The notes: a model not told the origin generated them from the letters alone. A stretch of DNA of 64,000 nucleotides from Volutella citrinella (GCA_034401135.1 JAWZSP010000003.1:3596001-3660000), one strand, 5' to 3'; positions 10,543 through 22,893 are shown, numbered from the stretch's first letter. Numbers and translations are program-made.

Positions 10543-12741
10543 TTAAAACCCCAGGTCAGCCTCCTTCTGGCGTTGCTGACCAGCCTCCTTTTCTCCGGTG
10601 ATCGTCTTGTCCCCATCAACGCTGGGCGACGGTTCGGACGGGCCGACTTCTTGATGCGGCTCCGTGCTACTCGGCACATCGTGTCTTTCCTTAATCGAAG
10701 TCACAACCCCGTCCACAGTATTGTTCTTCACAAATGAGTGGCAAAGAAGCCCTGCCGCGACGCTCACGTTCAAGCTGTCCACACTACTGGCATGCAAGAA
10801 GCGAGGGATGGACAGCTCGTAGTCGGCGGCCACCTTGAGTGGTTTCGGCAGGCCGTAGCCTTCGTTTCCGAGGATGAGGATGCAAGGGTGCTCCATCAAC
10901 GGACTCCGGGCCTCGATTTCATCGGTCGAGACAAACTTCTCGCCATGTCTTCGAACAAGCTTCTTATCCGGCGGAGGGACAGCCGCATAGGATTTCCATC
11001 CAGCCTTGCTAGAGTTCTCCACGAAGGCAACTGGGTCATCTACTGTGAAGAGAGAGACCTCCTCCACCGCACCGGCAGCAGATTTGAGAACCACAGGGCT
11101 GAGTGTGGAAGAACCGCGGTTGGTGATTCCGACAGCGTCCACCCCCAAGTAGCTAGCTGTGCGGAGGATGCCGCCGAGGTTTCCTGGGTCAACAATCTCG
11201 TTGAGCAGAAGAACCAGCGGCTTCGGCATCAGATCATTCGCTCGTCGCACAAATGTGTCTTTCCCGTTGACTGACTCCTCCTCGCGCGACTGGAAGTCCA
11301 GGTCAATGTGGAACCCCAACCTTTTTGACGTCTCTTCCAATCGGCCAAGTGCCTTGATTGGGAGCTGCGGCAGAGGAGACGCTTCGAGCACAAAGCCATT
11401 GTGCGGCCGACCCATGCTCATCTTGTCCATGAGGCGCTGCTGCTCATTGGGCACAATAGTAATAGGAATATCATGCTTCTTCGCAAGTCTGCTCATGACC
11501 TCGTTGTCCTTCGAGTCTTTCCTGTTTTCTCCGCCATAGATGTACAGGTTGTAAAGCTTTCGCCTCCCTTGTTCGAGTGCCGACTTGACAACTGATCGGC
11601 CATATAAAAATTGAGAGGCAGCTGTGGTATACTTGATTGTCATGTTCATCATCTCCTTTTTGCGGCCTCGTTTTTCGTCCGCCATGCTAGGCGGTTCAGC
11701 GCCGTCGTCCTTTGACCAGGCCGTTGGCTCGCTCCGTCGTTCGTCGCGCGCAAATCTGCTGGTCATGGGTGTCGTGCGGCTCCTACGTTGGAACCTGTCA
11801 GATTGGCCGAATCTGGAAGCTGCCAAGTCTCGGCCACCTCGACGCTGGGCCCTGTCGAATGGTGAAGCCGTCTGCTCACTGCGGCCTTGTCGTGAGGTTC
11901 GGTCGAAGTTAGAACCACCAGAGTCGTTGCGATCAAGTCGGTTGAATGCGGATGGTATGTGATCACGACGGCCTTGTCGCGAGGTTTGATCGAAACCAGA
12001 GCCACCAACGTCGTTGCGATCCGGTCGGTCGAATGTGTCGAACCTGGAGCGGTCGTCGCTGCGAACATCCCGTCTATCTCGTTGCTCAGAAAAACCCAAA
12101 CGAGATTCCCTCCGAGCAGACCTAAACGCTGTTGGCCTTACAGGTTCTTGTAGGTCGAGTTTGGCGGCAGTCTCCTTTAGGTCGCCATACTTGAGCCGAT
12201 ACACCATGCTCTTCTTGCCAAAGTCGAATTCGCCATCGGTAAACCGCTTCCGCCTGGTTTTGCGACCTCCCTCTTCATCCTCGGCCTCATCTTCTGCCTT
12301 TTTCTGAGCCAGCTTCTTCCGCAACTTCTGTCGCTGCCGATGGTTTGTTGCGCCCTCAATAGCCTTGGAGGAACTGAACTTGCTGAGAAAGTCGTCGCGC
12401 GAAACTCGTTGCGAAGGGGGGGCCTCTGATTTGGAAACACTGCGACGAGAAAGAGATGCTCCTCTTCGAGGACGAACCTCGCCGAACTGTGCCTTTTCCG
12501 AGTTGCGAACGCCCCTGTGTATGGCAGACAAGCTGGATGCGCGGGTCAACAGCCGGGGTAGGCCTGGAGTGATAATTGTCGCATTGAGAATAGGTTTGCG
12601 CACGGCGGCTACTCTCAGTCGCAGTGGGTATAACATTGCATAGCGGGTTGTGCTGAAATGAAACCAGCAAGATTGGGGTGTTTGGGGATGAAAGAATCCG
12701 AGGTGGTGGTACGCCGTTCTCATGATCTCTTGCGCCTGCAT
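10543..12741 (-). CDS. MRM1: Mitochondrial rRNA 2'-O-ribose methyltransferase, SpoU/TrmH family (Mrm1/Pet56-like)
   Basis: Single exon of 732 residues. The C-terminal half is a complete SpoU enzyme: the substrate-binding domain opens near residue 369 with SQFLYGRSVVKSAL. The SPOUT domain carries NEIVDPGNLGGILRTASYLG (motif 1, about 510), ILILGNEGYGLP (motif 2, about 617) and SLNVSVAAGLL (motif 3, about 657). Mrm1 methylates a G in the peptidyl-transferase loop of the mitochondrial large rRNA. The N-terminus is basic with a probable mitochondrial presequence, but the exact start is uncertain: later in-frame ATGs give MRTAYHH or MLYPLRLRVAAVRK. Residues about 200-350 are a low-complexity Arg/Asp/Gly/Ser repeat region that makes the protein much longer than bacterial homologues. 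The identity rests on motifs. Confidence 0.86.
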   Translation of the reverse strand: MQAQEIMRTAYHHLGFFHPQTPQSCWFHFSTTRYAMLYPLRLRVAAVRKPILNATIITPGLPRLLTRASSLSAIHRGVRNSEKAQFGEVRPRRGASLSRRSVSKSEAPPSQRVSRDDFLSKFSSSKAIEGATNHRQRQKLRKKLAQKKAEDEAEDEEGGRKTRRKRFTDGEFDFGKKSMVYRLKYGDLKETAAKLDLQEPVRPTAFRSARRESRLGFSEQRDRRDVRSDDRSRFDTFDRPDRNDVGGSGFDQTSRQGRRDHIPSAFNRLDRNDSGGSNFDRTSRQGRSEQTASPFDRAQRRGGRDLAASRFGQSDRFQRRSRTTPMTSRFARDERRSEPTAWSKDDGAEPPSMADEKRGRKKEMMNMTIKYTTAASQFLYGRSVVKSALEQGRRKLYNLYIYGGENRKDSKDNEVMSRLAKKHDIPITIVPNEQQRLMDKMSMGRPHNGFVLEASPLPQLPIKALGRLEETSKRLGFHIDLDFQSREEESVNGKDTFVRRANDLMPKPLVLLLNEIVDPGNLGGILRTASYLGVDAVGITNRGSSTLSPVVLKSAAGAVEEVSLFTVDDPVAFVENSSKAGWKSYAAVPPPDKKLVRRHGEKFVSTDEIEARSPLMEHPCILILGNEGYGLPKPLKVAADYELSIPRFLHASSVDSLNVSVAAGLLCHSFVKNNTVDGVVTSIKERHDVPSSTEPHQEVGPSEPSPSVDGDKTITGEKEAGQQRQKEADLGF
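11886..12037 (-). repeat. Coding tandem repeat in the Mrm1-like N-terminal region
   Basis: Two similar units of about 66 bp lie 86 bp apart (11886-11951 and 11972-12037). They encode variants of a motif containing F-D/N-R-x-D-R-N-D-x-G-G-S and S-R-Q-G-R. A third, weaker copy is seen in the protein on the C-terminal side. The repeat is in frame. Confidence 0.7.
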
Positions 12742-13155
12742 TTTTTCTGCCGCTTGGACCGGGGTCTGAAGGCGGTGAGAGCTACTTAGAATCTATGATT
12801 GGCTGCAGACTTGAGGATTGGCGGCGGGGCCCATTTCATTGGGACGGACAGTGCCTGGAAAAGTACAGACGCGTGCACCACCATCGAGCGCGTTTGGTTC
12901 CATGGCTTGTTCTGGCGCAGATCCATTAATGCTCCACCCTGACCACTCGCCATGAATGTCTCCTACAACCACTGGGATTTCTGACTGTTTTTGGCGCAAA
13001 ACGCAGGCGCATTTCGTTTACTGCCACGGCACTGTTGGCCGATGGAGCTCGTGGCTTGGTTTCCTTGGTTCTCCTACTCTGGCGATTCTTTGTCGCATCC
13101 GCTCAAACCCCACTGTCCTCTTCCGGCTCATTGATTCCTCCCATGCCCAGCGAAT
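12742..13155. promoter_or_regulatory. Divergent promoter region MRM1-like / MIT1-like genes
   Basis: The 414-bp gap separates two divergent starts and must hold both promoters. No specific element is convincing. Confidence 0.35.
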
Positions 13156-16100
13156 ATGGACGACGAAGATGGCTTCTTTGACGCGCCCGAAAGTTTAATT
13201 GACTTGGACAGTTATGGCGTGGAATCGGATCTTCAAAAGTCACCGGGTGGTCTTCTAGCTGAAATCGACGACTTCATGAATGGCCACTTTCCTTCTGAGA
13301 TCCCCGACTCGACAAATGGGATCGAAACGCCCCAGGAAGACCTCGACGCCAATGACCATGATACCACGATACCGAGCACAACACAAGATGATGGCCTAGA
13401 AACAAAAGAGGCAGCTGTGGAGTCGACCGTCGCCCCTCAGCCAGATAGAATCGAAGTCGCGCTCATCCAGTTGCCCCTCGAGAAACGCCTGGAATATGTC
13501 GAGTCTGAAAGCGATATCGTCGAATCTATTGTACGAGAAATCCGACTGCGGCAAGGCCTCATCGTGTATGACGTGGAATTCTCGGATGGGAGGCATGGGA
13601 AGGTACCACCCCTTGTTGTGAAGCATAATGCCCCGTTTCTCTGCTTCCCCTCAGATGCAACTCACCCAACTGCCGTCTTCATCACCAGCCTTCCTTATTC
13701 CTCAATATTCTGCTTTCTGCGGCTATTGATGCAGCACTAAAGTAGGCCTATTCACCGACAATAGGATACGAGTGAGCTTGCTCAAGGCCCGCACGAACCC
13801 TCGCACCCCTCTTCCCTACCTCACACTTCTGCCCAACACCCAACGCCATAACTCCTCCCCTCCGAAAACCAAGAACCTCACACTGACTCAACCAAGCTAT
13901 CGCCAGAAAGCCTTGTTACCCTGAAAAACGGCAGAGCTGCTCTACACCATTTCCGTCACCAGTCCGGCCTCCGTCAACGTGAAATGGAGATTCGCAGCCG
14001 GAAACGACCGCGGTCTGGAGGAGACGATTGGAGCTCTGAAGCCGAGTCAATAGCAGATTCCATCGATCTGGATGTGGACGAACTCGATGAAGATCAGCTT
14101 GAAGACGGGGATGAAATCCAAGCACGCCGCTCGCTCAGAACGCGCCAGGCCACCCAGCAGAGATCTCGTAGCCAAGTCGTTCTGTCGGACGATGACATGG
14201 ATACGCTGGAGCAGCAGACGCCAATAGTCCAAAAACGCACACTTCGAGCCCGAAAACCCCGACAAGCCACATTGACAGACATGGCATTCAGCAAGGGCAC
14301 CGGCAGTCAAGATCAAGATGAGCTCGGGAATGACGCTGGACCTGTGTCATCAGACGACGGTGATGATGACGTCTTCGTGGTTACATCAGACCTCGTTCCC
14401 AAGAAAGGCCGCGCCAAAAAGACAAGACATCGATCGAAGCGCATTCGACTTCAGGCGCAGGCGCGCAGCGCAAAGCCAAGACGGTCGTCATTTGACTCCG
14501 ATATTGAATTTGAGGCACCGCGTCGTTCTGGGAGATCAACTCGCAACAAGTCCAACATGCAAGATGATGCTTTGATGGACGATGAATCATTCTACATCGT
14601 GGACGAAAAGTCTCCAGCGCTGCCCAGGGCCGTCTCAGTCAGGGAGGTATTTCAGCCGATCTCTTCAGACGATCCGTTTGCATTGGTTCACATGAGCACA
14701 TGCCACACTTGTGGAGGGTCAAAACAACGAGGCCAGTTGGTTTACTGCCAAGGCTGCACCCTCACTTTTCATCGAACGTGTCTGGGCATCCGGAATGGCC
14801 GCGAACATCTGGCAACCAAGGTTGAGGACGATAGCTTCGTTCTCCAATGCAAATTCTGTATCGACTCATACTCAAAAAAGGACGCCAACGCACCCAAGCA
14901 GAGCGCATGCCAAGGCTGTCACGAGGCAGGTCAGGCTTGTGCCCCTTTCTCAGAGAAGAAGACTGCCCGCCAAGAAGAGAAGCTCCGAGAACAGAACGAC
15001 GGGATTGATCCAATCACAACGGTGTCCCCAGACCTGCTCAACAATGCCGAAGTCGTGCTCTTCCGCTGTGCCACATGCCATCGAGGGTGGCACCTTGAAC
15101 ATCTTCCTGGTGAAAGCGATGGCTCAATCAACACAGACCTGCGATCGGAGCGACTTAAGGAGTATGCAATCGATTGGCAGTGTGTCGAATGTGCGAATGC
15201 TAAGCACAAGATCCATCGCCTTGTCGCTTGGAGACTGGCCGCAAAGGGTGATGGCGTTGCACAGACCCCAGAGTATAGCGAAGTCAACGAGACTCAGAAG
15301 GAATACCTCGTCAAGTGGCAAACCCGGTCTTACCGACATTGTACATGGATGCCTGGGCAGTGGGTATTTGGCGTCTCCGCCGGGCCTATGCGAGCGGCCT
15401 TTGGCAAACGGGATGCCGAACGGAGCCTCTTCAAGCAAACTAAGCAGGAGGCCATACCCGATGAGTTTGTCACGCCCGATATCATCTTCAAAGTCAAGTT
15501 CCAAGATTCTGTGGCAAAGGGAAATGGAAAAGAAAATGAGCTCTCGAACATTTCCCGAGTTAGTAAGGTTTTCGTCAAGTTTCAAGGACTTGGCTATGAT
15601 GACGTTGTCTGGGACTCTCCTCCCTCAGAGGATGCTGGAGATATTTATGGCGCGTTTACAGAAGCCTACTACGAATATGTCGAAGGGAAATACTTCCGCA
15701 ACGAGCCACAGGCTCGCATCAAGGACCGCATCAAGGCCTACAAAGCGTCCCCATTCGACGAGATTGACGAGCAGCCCGAGGGATTGAGGCGAGGGAAGCT
15801 CATGGGCTACCAGATTGAGGGAGTGAACTGGCTCCTCGGAAATTACCACTCAGGGCGAAGTGTTGTCTTGGCCGATGAAATGGGTCTCGGGAAAACAGTG
15901 CAAGTGGTTGGACTGGTTACGTCACTGGTCCAGGACAAGCCCCAGGTTCGCAATTCCAGATCTGAAATAACCTTGCCGACACTGACAGTCTCTAGTGCTA
16001 CCCTTTCCTCGTCGTTGTGCCCAATGCCACATGTCCCAATTGGCGCCGCGAGTTCAAGCAATGGGCACCTGACCTCCGCGTCGTGACATACCATGGCGGA

Positions 16101-18091
16101 CGAGAACCCCAAGAACTTGCCTACCGATATGAACTTTTCCCCGATGGTGCAACAGAGATGAAGGCCCACGTGGTCATCATGTCGTACGATTCAGCACAAG
16201 ACCCTCAAACAAAGTTGCTCTTCAAGTCCGTCAACTGGGCTGGGCTAGTCGTTGACGAAGGACAGCGACTGAAGAACGATCAAAACTTGCTGTATGGTGC
16301 ACTTCGCTCCATGAAGATTCCGTTCAGACTGCTCTTGACCGGGACTCCTCTGCAGAACAACAAACGAGAGTTGTTCAACCTGTTGCAATTCGTCGATGAG
16401 AGCCAAGATGCTGCGGAGTTGGATCTCGAGTATAGTGTGCTTGACAAAGAGACCCTGCCGAAGCTGCACGAGAAGATTCGCCCTTATTTCCTCCGCAGAA
16501 CGAAGCTCGGGGTGCTCAAGTTTCTGCCGCCAATGGTCCAGATCATTCTCCCGGTGACAATGACTGGGCTCCAGGAGAAACTCTCCAAGAGTATCATGGC
16601 CAAAAACCCAGAGCTCATCAAGTCGATGTTCGCCAACAGCAAAATGAACAAGAAGGAGCGCGGAAGCTTGAACAACATTCTAATGCAGCTTCGCAAATGT
16701 CTGTGCCACCCCTTCATGTATTCTGAAGCCATTGAGGAGAAGCACCAAAACCCTCTCATCATGCACCAGAATCTCGTAGAAGCATCGTCGAAGCTCATAC
16801 TTCTCGAAACCATGCTTCCCAAGCTGAAGGAAAGGGGCCATCGCGTCTTGATCTTTAGCCAGTTCCTCCAGCAATTGGACATCATCGAAGATTTCATGTC
16901 AGGTCTGGGGTTCGAGTTCCATCGTCTCGATGGCACAATTGGAAGTTTGGAGAAGCAGCGACGCATTGATTCATTCAATGCCCCCGGCTCTTCTATTTTT
17001 GCCTTTCTCCTATCGACGAGGGCCGGCGGCGTCGGAATCAACCTCGCGACAGCTGACACGGTCATAATTCTTGATCCCGATTTCAACCCACATCAGGACA
17101 TACAAGCTCTTTCTCGGGCTCACCGAATCGGCCAGAAGCGAAAGGTTCTCTGCTTCCAACTGGTGACCAAGGACTCGGTGGAGGAGAGGATCATGGAAAT
17201 AGGCCGCAAGAAGATGGCCCTTGATCACGCCTTGATCGAGAGCATGGATGACGAAGAGCTGGCTGGTGACGATTTGGAATCCATTTTGAAGCACGGTGCC
17301 CAGGCTCTGTTCAATGAGGACTACCAGAAAACCACCATTCACTATGATGGCGCCGCAGTTGACAAGTTGCTCGACCGAACAGAGACGGAAGAAGCGACGC
17401 AAGGAGAGGACCAGGGAGAGAATCAGTTCGGGCAAGCCCGGGTATGGGCCAACGAAAAGTCTGGGTTTGAGGATGGACTTGCTACTGAAGAACAGTACGA
17501 GCCGGCGCCAATCAGCTCCAGTGTCTGGGATCGCATCCTGGCGCAGCGAGAAGCAGAGGCTCGCAAGGAAGCTGAAGCATCCCGTGAGGTGCTTGGCCGC
17601 GGTGGCAGACGTCGCATGGTTAGTGCAGATTACCCCAATACCGTGATTTTCTAACCCAAACCCCCCAGGCTATCAACTACAAGACGAATGCAATCGGGGG
17701 AGACATTCTGCAAGGCGAGGCTGCCCAGGATTCTTCGGATGCATCTGATTTTGCAGGTGCTGAATCAGGAGGGGAAACTGACGACGAGTATTTCACGGCC
17801 AAAGGTAAAAAGCGAACTTCTCCTAAGCAGCTGAACACCCCAATCAGCACTCCGCCAAAGCATACAGTACAGAGCGGCAAAGTTAACAAGTCAACCAAAC
17901 AGACGCCCACGAAGTCGGTCAAGAAGTCGCCCTATCCAACGCCAGCAGCAACACCCAAACGAAAGGCACCCGCCACTCCCAAACGGCCAGCCCCAAGACC
18001 GGTCACGCCGACCAAGGTCGCCCACAGCAAAACCCCAAACAAAACCCCAAAGAAAAAGCCGCGGCTCCCAACACCAAGTCGCAGTACCTAG
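13156..18091 (+). CDS. MIT1: Mit1/CHD3-type SNF2 chromatin remodeler with PHD and chromo domains
   Basis: Four exons (13156-13602, 13897-15945, 15996-17618, 17669-18091) give 1513 residues. Order: acidic N-terminus; a segment near 100-180 with YDVEFSDGRHGK and KNGRAALHHF across intron 1; a C4HC3 PHD finger from about 418 (CHTCGGSKQRGQ, YCQGCTLTFHRTC); a second Cys/His cluster to about 590; chromo-like segments near 617 (KEYLVKWQTRSYRHCTWM) and 708 (VFVKFQGLGYDDVVWD). The SNF2 ATPase has Walker A DEMGLGKT at about 808, DEGQ instead of DEAH at 919-922, and motif VI SRAHRIGQKRK near 1205. The tail is Lys/Pro/Thr-rich. In fission yeast Mit1 is the remodeler of the SHREC heterochromatin complex; the same role is inferred here. 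Intron 1 (294 bp) is the least certain junction. Confidence 0.86.
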
Positions 18092-19110
18092 CGCATCAGG
18101 CTTCAGGTCAACCGTATACGATGCAGCATCCCGACTTAAACGTCGTCGTGTACCCATCTCGGCCTCCCCCAACGATCCCCCCATTACCAAGCAATAGGAC
18201 CGCGCTCGATGTCAGAGGGCAACCTGATCTGACTCGATATGTAAAAAAATCCGTCTTGACACAACATCTATATCCACCACTGACACCAGAGCAATTGAAC
18301 CAGGTGTTGGCAGGCAACGGCAACGGTGGCTTTCCAACTGAAGCCCAGGTGAGGCTTGCTCTTGATACGGTACATCACTCCGGCGCAAACAGGGGCACAA
18401 AAGAATATCAAAAGTCGATATTGCTGTCTAGGTTGAGAGATTTTAGGGTGCCAACAGGCACATGAAGACATAGCTTTGCTTGGTGCGCCCAAGAGGCGAT
18501 TACTACTAGTACTTGCGACGATGCAAACCGCTCAGTATCTCTAGTGGTATATGCGCCAACCGAATGAATTGATACCCCGAATGATCGCCCACCTCCACGT
18601 CTCCCCCGTGCTGGCAAGCTGCAACTGCCGTGTGAGTAACACTAACGTGGGAACACAGGATTCAGATGCGGGTTGCCGATGCCTGAGCAATGACGGTCTG
18701 GGTTAGCAAACGCCGCGATACAAAGGCTCCCGCAGTCTAGTTTCGTATTGACGGATGGCTCCCATTACCTGAGCGTCGCTATCTAGGATCCTCTAATGAT
18801 GCCGTAAATCATGTTCGTCCAAGGCCGTAATTAAATCCCCAGCAAGCAATCCCGTATCATACTTTGCACCCACCGAAAGCCACCGCGGTCTGGCCCATTT
18901 CAGCAAGGGGGAGGGCCATCCCACTGCCCGACGACGTTTGCACCCTTCGGCAACCTGCTCCTCGTTGCCGTTTACCATGGCCACAGCTTGCCGCCCTGCC
19001 CGCTCGCCTTCGCCGTGTGAAAAATCTGATTTCTCTCGGACTTGTCGACTTGTCCTCGCTGGGAAAACTCCTTCGTTCCAGACAATGAGCTAGTCGAGGA
19101 CCCGATCAAG
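18092..19110. other. Intergenic
   Basis: About 1 kb between tandem genes. The first 350 bp are probably the remodeler's 3' UTR. An ATG at 19084 followed at once by TAG lies just before the next gene's ATG, a possible two-codon upstream frame. No other feature is seen. Confidence 0.4.
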
Positions 19111-20358
19111 ATGGATGCAAGCCTCACTTCTCCTCAGGGGAGCTTCTTCGCACCTTCGGGCCCGCAGAGTGAAAGCCACCAGTACATGATGCGGCAGCCT
19201 GTCCAAAGCCCACCGTCCCACCGCGCCTCGGCCCCCCGGAGCATCGCCTCGCCAAACTGGCGATCGCCTCCAGCTTCTGTGGACTTTAACAAATGGATGT
19301 CCACACCCACGCCGCCCAACAACTACTTGCTAGCCAGTCCAGCCATCACCCGAGGTGACGAGGTACTGGAGGGCGTCCTCGGTGGGTATGCTTATTGCCT
19401 GGACCGGGGCAACGGCCAGTACACGAGGCTTGTCCCCGCAGACATGCTGCCTCCGCTGAACGAGATTCCTGGGAGACAAGCTGGGTCCAGGGGCATGGTC
19501 GTCTTGCCGTCTCTGAAGGCCTCTCCGCCTCAGGGGGTGGCAGAGATGAACCGGCCTGTCACTCTCAAGGTACGTGCATTATCTGACCGACCCCAGCACA
19601 AGGCCCGAGGAAACTGAGTGCTTAGGTTTCTCTGAACACCGCGGCGCCTATGCCTCACGCAATCCAGGTAACCAGAGCCTCGATATTGCCTTGCTGCGTC
19701 GCAATGCGTCGAGAAATGAAATGGAAACGCAGACTAACAGCTCGGCAGACTCACATTGACCGAATCGTTGCCGTCTCGCCCACGACACAGAGGCGAACCA
19801 AGATTTACTGCGACAAGTGGGTTCACGAGGGCATCTGCGCCTTCACCCAACAGGGTTGCAAATACAAGCACGAAATGCCCCTCGACAAGGCTACGCAGAA
19901 CTCTCTGGGTCTTTTCCACGGTCTCCCGGCGTGGTGGAAGAAGCAGCAGTCCGACATGCAGCGGCAACAGGAGGCGTCCAAGGCGGGCATCCCTACTCAG
20001 CGAGTCGCGCAACTCGCCAGAGGCTCTTCCACTGTCGACAGACCTGTGGACAGCCGATCTGCCCCGAGTGTCGCGAACATGAACGCCCAAGGCTGGCGCA
20101 AGGAAAACACGGCCAAGAACCTGAGCGTCGCCAGCATTGACCTGAACGAGGGCATGGGGGAACAGACCCGTAAGCCACCCTCGTCCACAAACGTCCACGA
20201 GTCCCCGACTAATGGCAATCAATGACTTAGGTGCCTTTCGCCCGATTGCCTCTAGCAGTGCATCTCCCGGCCGCTGTGTCTGGGGGCCCATTGAGCGGCC
20301 GCAGAGAGTGGGCTCCGAGTCGAGCTCTTCTGGCAGTCCCACTGGAGCATACTGGTAA
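19111..20358 (+). CDS. CCCH-type zinc-finger protein
   Basis: Four exons (19111-19569, 19626-19667, 19749-20169, 20231-20358) give 349 residues. Residues 1-150 are Ser/Pro-rich with DFNKWMSTPTPPNN and a conserved-looking GGYAYCLDRGNGQYTRLVPAD segment. One CCCH finger follows exon 3's start: C-DKWVHEGI-C-AFTQQG-C-KYK-H (CX8CX6CX3H), followed by EMPLDK. Such fingers usually bind RNA. The C-terminal part is low complexity and ends SGSPTGAYW. The ATG at 19111 is the first usable one, as an upstream ATG at 19084 is stopped after two codons. Exon 2 is only 14 codons. I do not recognise a named orthologue. Confidence 0.8.
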
Positions 20359-21294
20359 GCGACCTGCGGCAGCCGAAACAAGGATTCGACTGGAGACAGT
20401 GGGAGGGTTTGTTTTTGTGAAGTTTGGGACTTTGCGTGAGAAGGGCTTGGGACCTAGTATAGTGAGCGATCATAAAAAGAGATTGTTGCTGGATAGTTGT
20501 AGTTGAATGGCCTGGCCCATGGGAATACACTCTCATTTTAGCTCCGGATCCGTATTCGCTACAACACTTGAACGAGGCAAATGACATGTTACGAAGCCTA
20601 ACTGCTCCCTTATGGACTCCAAGGGTGTACGAGATGACGGCGCAATCAATGCATTCGGACCGTGTAGACAACCCATCTGGCGGAGTTCCAGGCCGCCTAA
20701 GCGATCGGTCGTTACACACAAAAACAGGCTGCATGTCTCAGAGAGAAGCAGCGAGGTCGTACAATAGGTCTACTCACTCGCGCCAGTGGAGAATCTGTGC
20801 GCCGTCTCTTCGACTTGTTGCTGGCTTCACACCTTCGAGGCCCAGTGGTCGGCTGTGAATAATTAGGGAAGATGGGTTGGATGGATGCCCCGGGGCCGCT
20901 GAATGGAGCTGTGGAGTCCCTTATCGATTAACGTCGTGACGGCTAAACGACGGCTGGTGGGTGTCCATCACCACCACCCCACCTTCCTGTCACCTTGGGG
21001 TGTTGACGACAAGCTGCCCGCCTGCCTGTTCCCACTACAAGCTTACCTTCCCGCCTTCACGCAGCAACTTCACCCCTTCGCGCCGCATCCACCACAACAG
21101 TTTTGGCCAGGGTATATTCACCGTTGCAGGGCCTCATCAAAACTTGATACTGGGTTTCTTTTTAATAGCATGACGAGACACGAGTGAACCACATCGCCGA
21201 GCACACCGTCGAACCGCCCACCCCCTCCGCGTGCGCCAACAGCTCCGGGAGCTGATTCTGTAGCTTGTAAAGCTGCGCGGGAGTCTTCTACAAG
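20359..21294. other. Intergenic, promoter of csn3
   Basis: About 940 bp between tandem genes. A TATATT box lies near 21113, about 180 bp before the next ATG, preceded by a pyrimidine-rich stretch. No gene is seen. Confidence 0.4.
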
Positions 21295-22893
21295 ATGGAC
21301 TTCGCCCTCTCCGTTTTGAGTGCCTTCTCGGCAGATCCTCTGGCCAATGGAACCAAGAAGCAGCTGGACAATGTGCTCAGGGAAGAGGTGGCCAACGTGA
21401 AGCAGCTCATGAGCTCCCATGGCCCTGACATTTCCGCGAACCTGGGCCAAATTCTCCCCGTATGACTCTTGTTGTCCGTTTCCTTCACATACAGGGAGCT
21501 CTCTAACTCGTCACAGAAACTCCATCCTGCACAAAACTCCATCGGATTCCTTGCCATCCTCCAGGCCTCCTTGGACCACCCCCCTTCGGGAATGGAGAGG
21601 AGCGCCCTCCTTGACCAAACGGTTCGGTTTCTCATCGACTTTGATCCGATTCAAATACGATATGTCGGCGTTCAATTCCGTCGGCTGCTCGAGCAGGTCG
21701 CCACTGGGAAGCTTTTCTCCGTACGTGAACCACGACAAGTCAACCCCATCTTGCTGTCCGCATACTACTGGTGTCAGTTCTAACATGTCGACTAGCCATT
21801 GGTGTCTGTCCAGGTCCTTGCTTCGGCGCTGTTGCGAGTTGACCCAAGTGGGAGCATGTTTACTTCGACGCATCTCCCCTTGGCGAAGCTCGCATATCAG
21901 TCCAACTGCATCGAGCCAGCTTTGAAGGTGCTCGATTGTGACATTACTTTCTTCCCTGGTATGCCCGGCCAGAAGGAGTCCCGTCTACTCCACGATATCG
22001 AACTGCCCGCATCAGCTTTTATCAACGTCGAGACAGGATTGACGGAGTCAGTGAGCAGCAGCACCCTCCTAGAATACAACCTGGTGTCTGCGTTATGTTA
22101 CATGCAACGAAAGGACTGGCACAAGGCTTTCGCGGCTCTGCAGCGCGTTGTCACACACCCTTCCAGAGACAAGGGCGTCAGCAAAATCATGAACGAAGCC
22201 TACAAGAAGTGGGTGTTGGTTGGGCTTCTCGCACATGGCAATGAGATGGCCCTCCCCACACACACCTCAATGTCTGCCAAGGTCGTCTACAATTCGCTTG
22301 GCGGCGCATACAAGAGCATTGCCTCGCTATTCGCCACATCAAATGCCCAGCAACTGAAGGCGGAGGCGGAGAGCAACCGCAAAGTATGGGAGGATGACGA
22401 AAACTTGGCACTCGTAAATGAAGTGCTAGGCGCCTACCAGAAGTGGCAGATTATCGGCCTTCGAGACATCTACAAACAAATATCTATCTCTCAAGTGCGT
22501 CGCGTGACGCTTAGTGCGGAGACTGGCGAGGAGCTAAAAGATGACGAACAAGTCATTGCACTCGTGCGTGGGATGATCGAGTCAAGCCTGCTCAAAGGAG
22601 AGATTCTATCTGGGGACACGGCCGGAGATACGTACCTCTTGTTCCACGACCAAAGCGCCTTGATGACGGAGAATGAGTTTGCGCGAGAAATTGCTGAGCG
22701 ACACCACAGGGTGCAGAACTTGGGAGAGCAGTACACGGCAGCCAACCAACGTCTGAGCAGCAGCAAGGAATACGTGCGGCACGTCATCAGGGAACAGAAG
22801 CGTGCGGAGAAAGAGGGCGCTGATCCTGGCATCGGATTTGACTCTCAGATAGAAGATGAAGATTTGATGACGGGCATCATGGCCCATGGCTAA
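21295..22893 (+). CDS. csn3: COP9 signalosome complex subunit 3
   Basis: Three exons (21295-21459, 21517-21720, 21796-22893) give 488 residues. The product begins MDFALSVLSAFSADPLANG. It has helical repeats (STLLEYNLVSALCYMQRKDW, HKAFAALQRVVTHP) and a C-terminal PCI-type winged-helix region (VNEVLGAYQKWQIIGLRDIY, KQISISQVRRVTLSA, VRGMIESSLLKGEI), then a helical tail. This order and the length fit CSN3 (CsnC in Aspergillus). The COP9 signalosome removes NEDD8 from cullins, and in filamentous fungi it couples light and development to secondary metabolism. Introns are 57 and 75 bp with clear CTAAC or similar branch sites. Confidence 0.9.
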
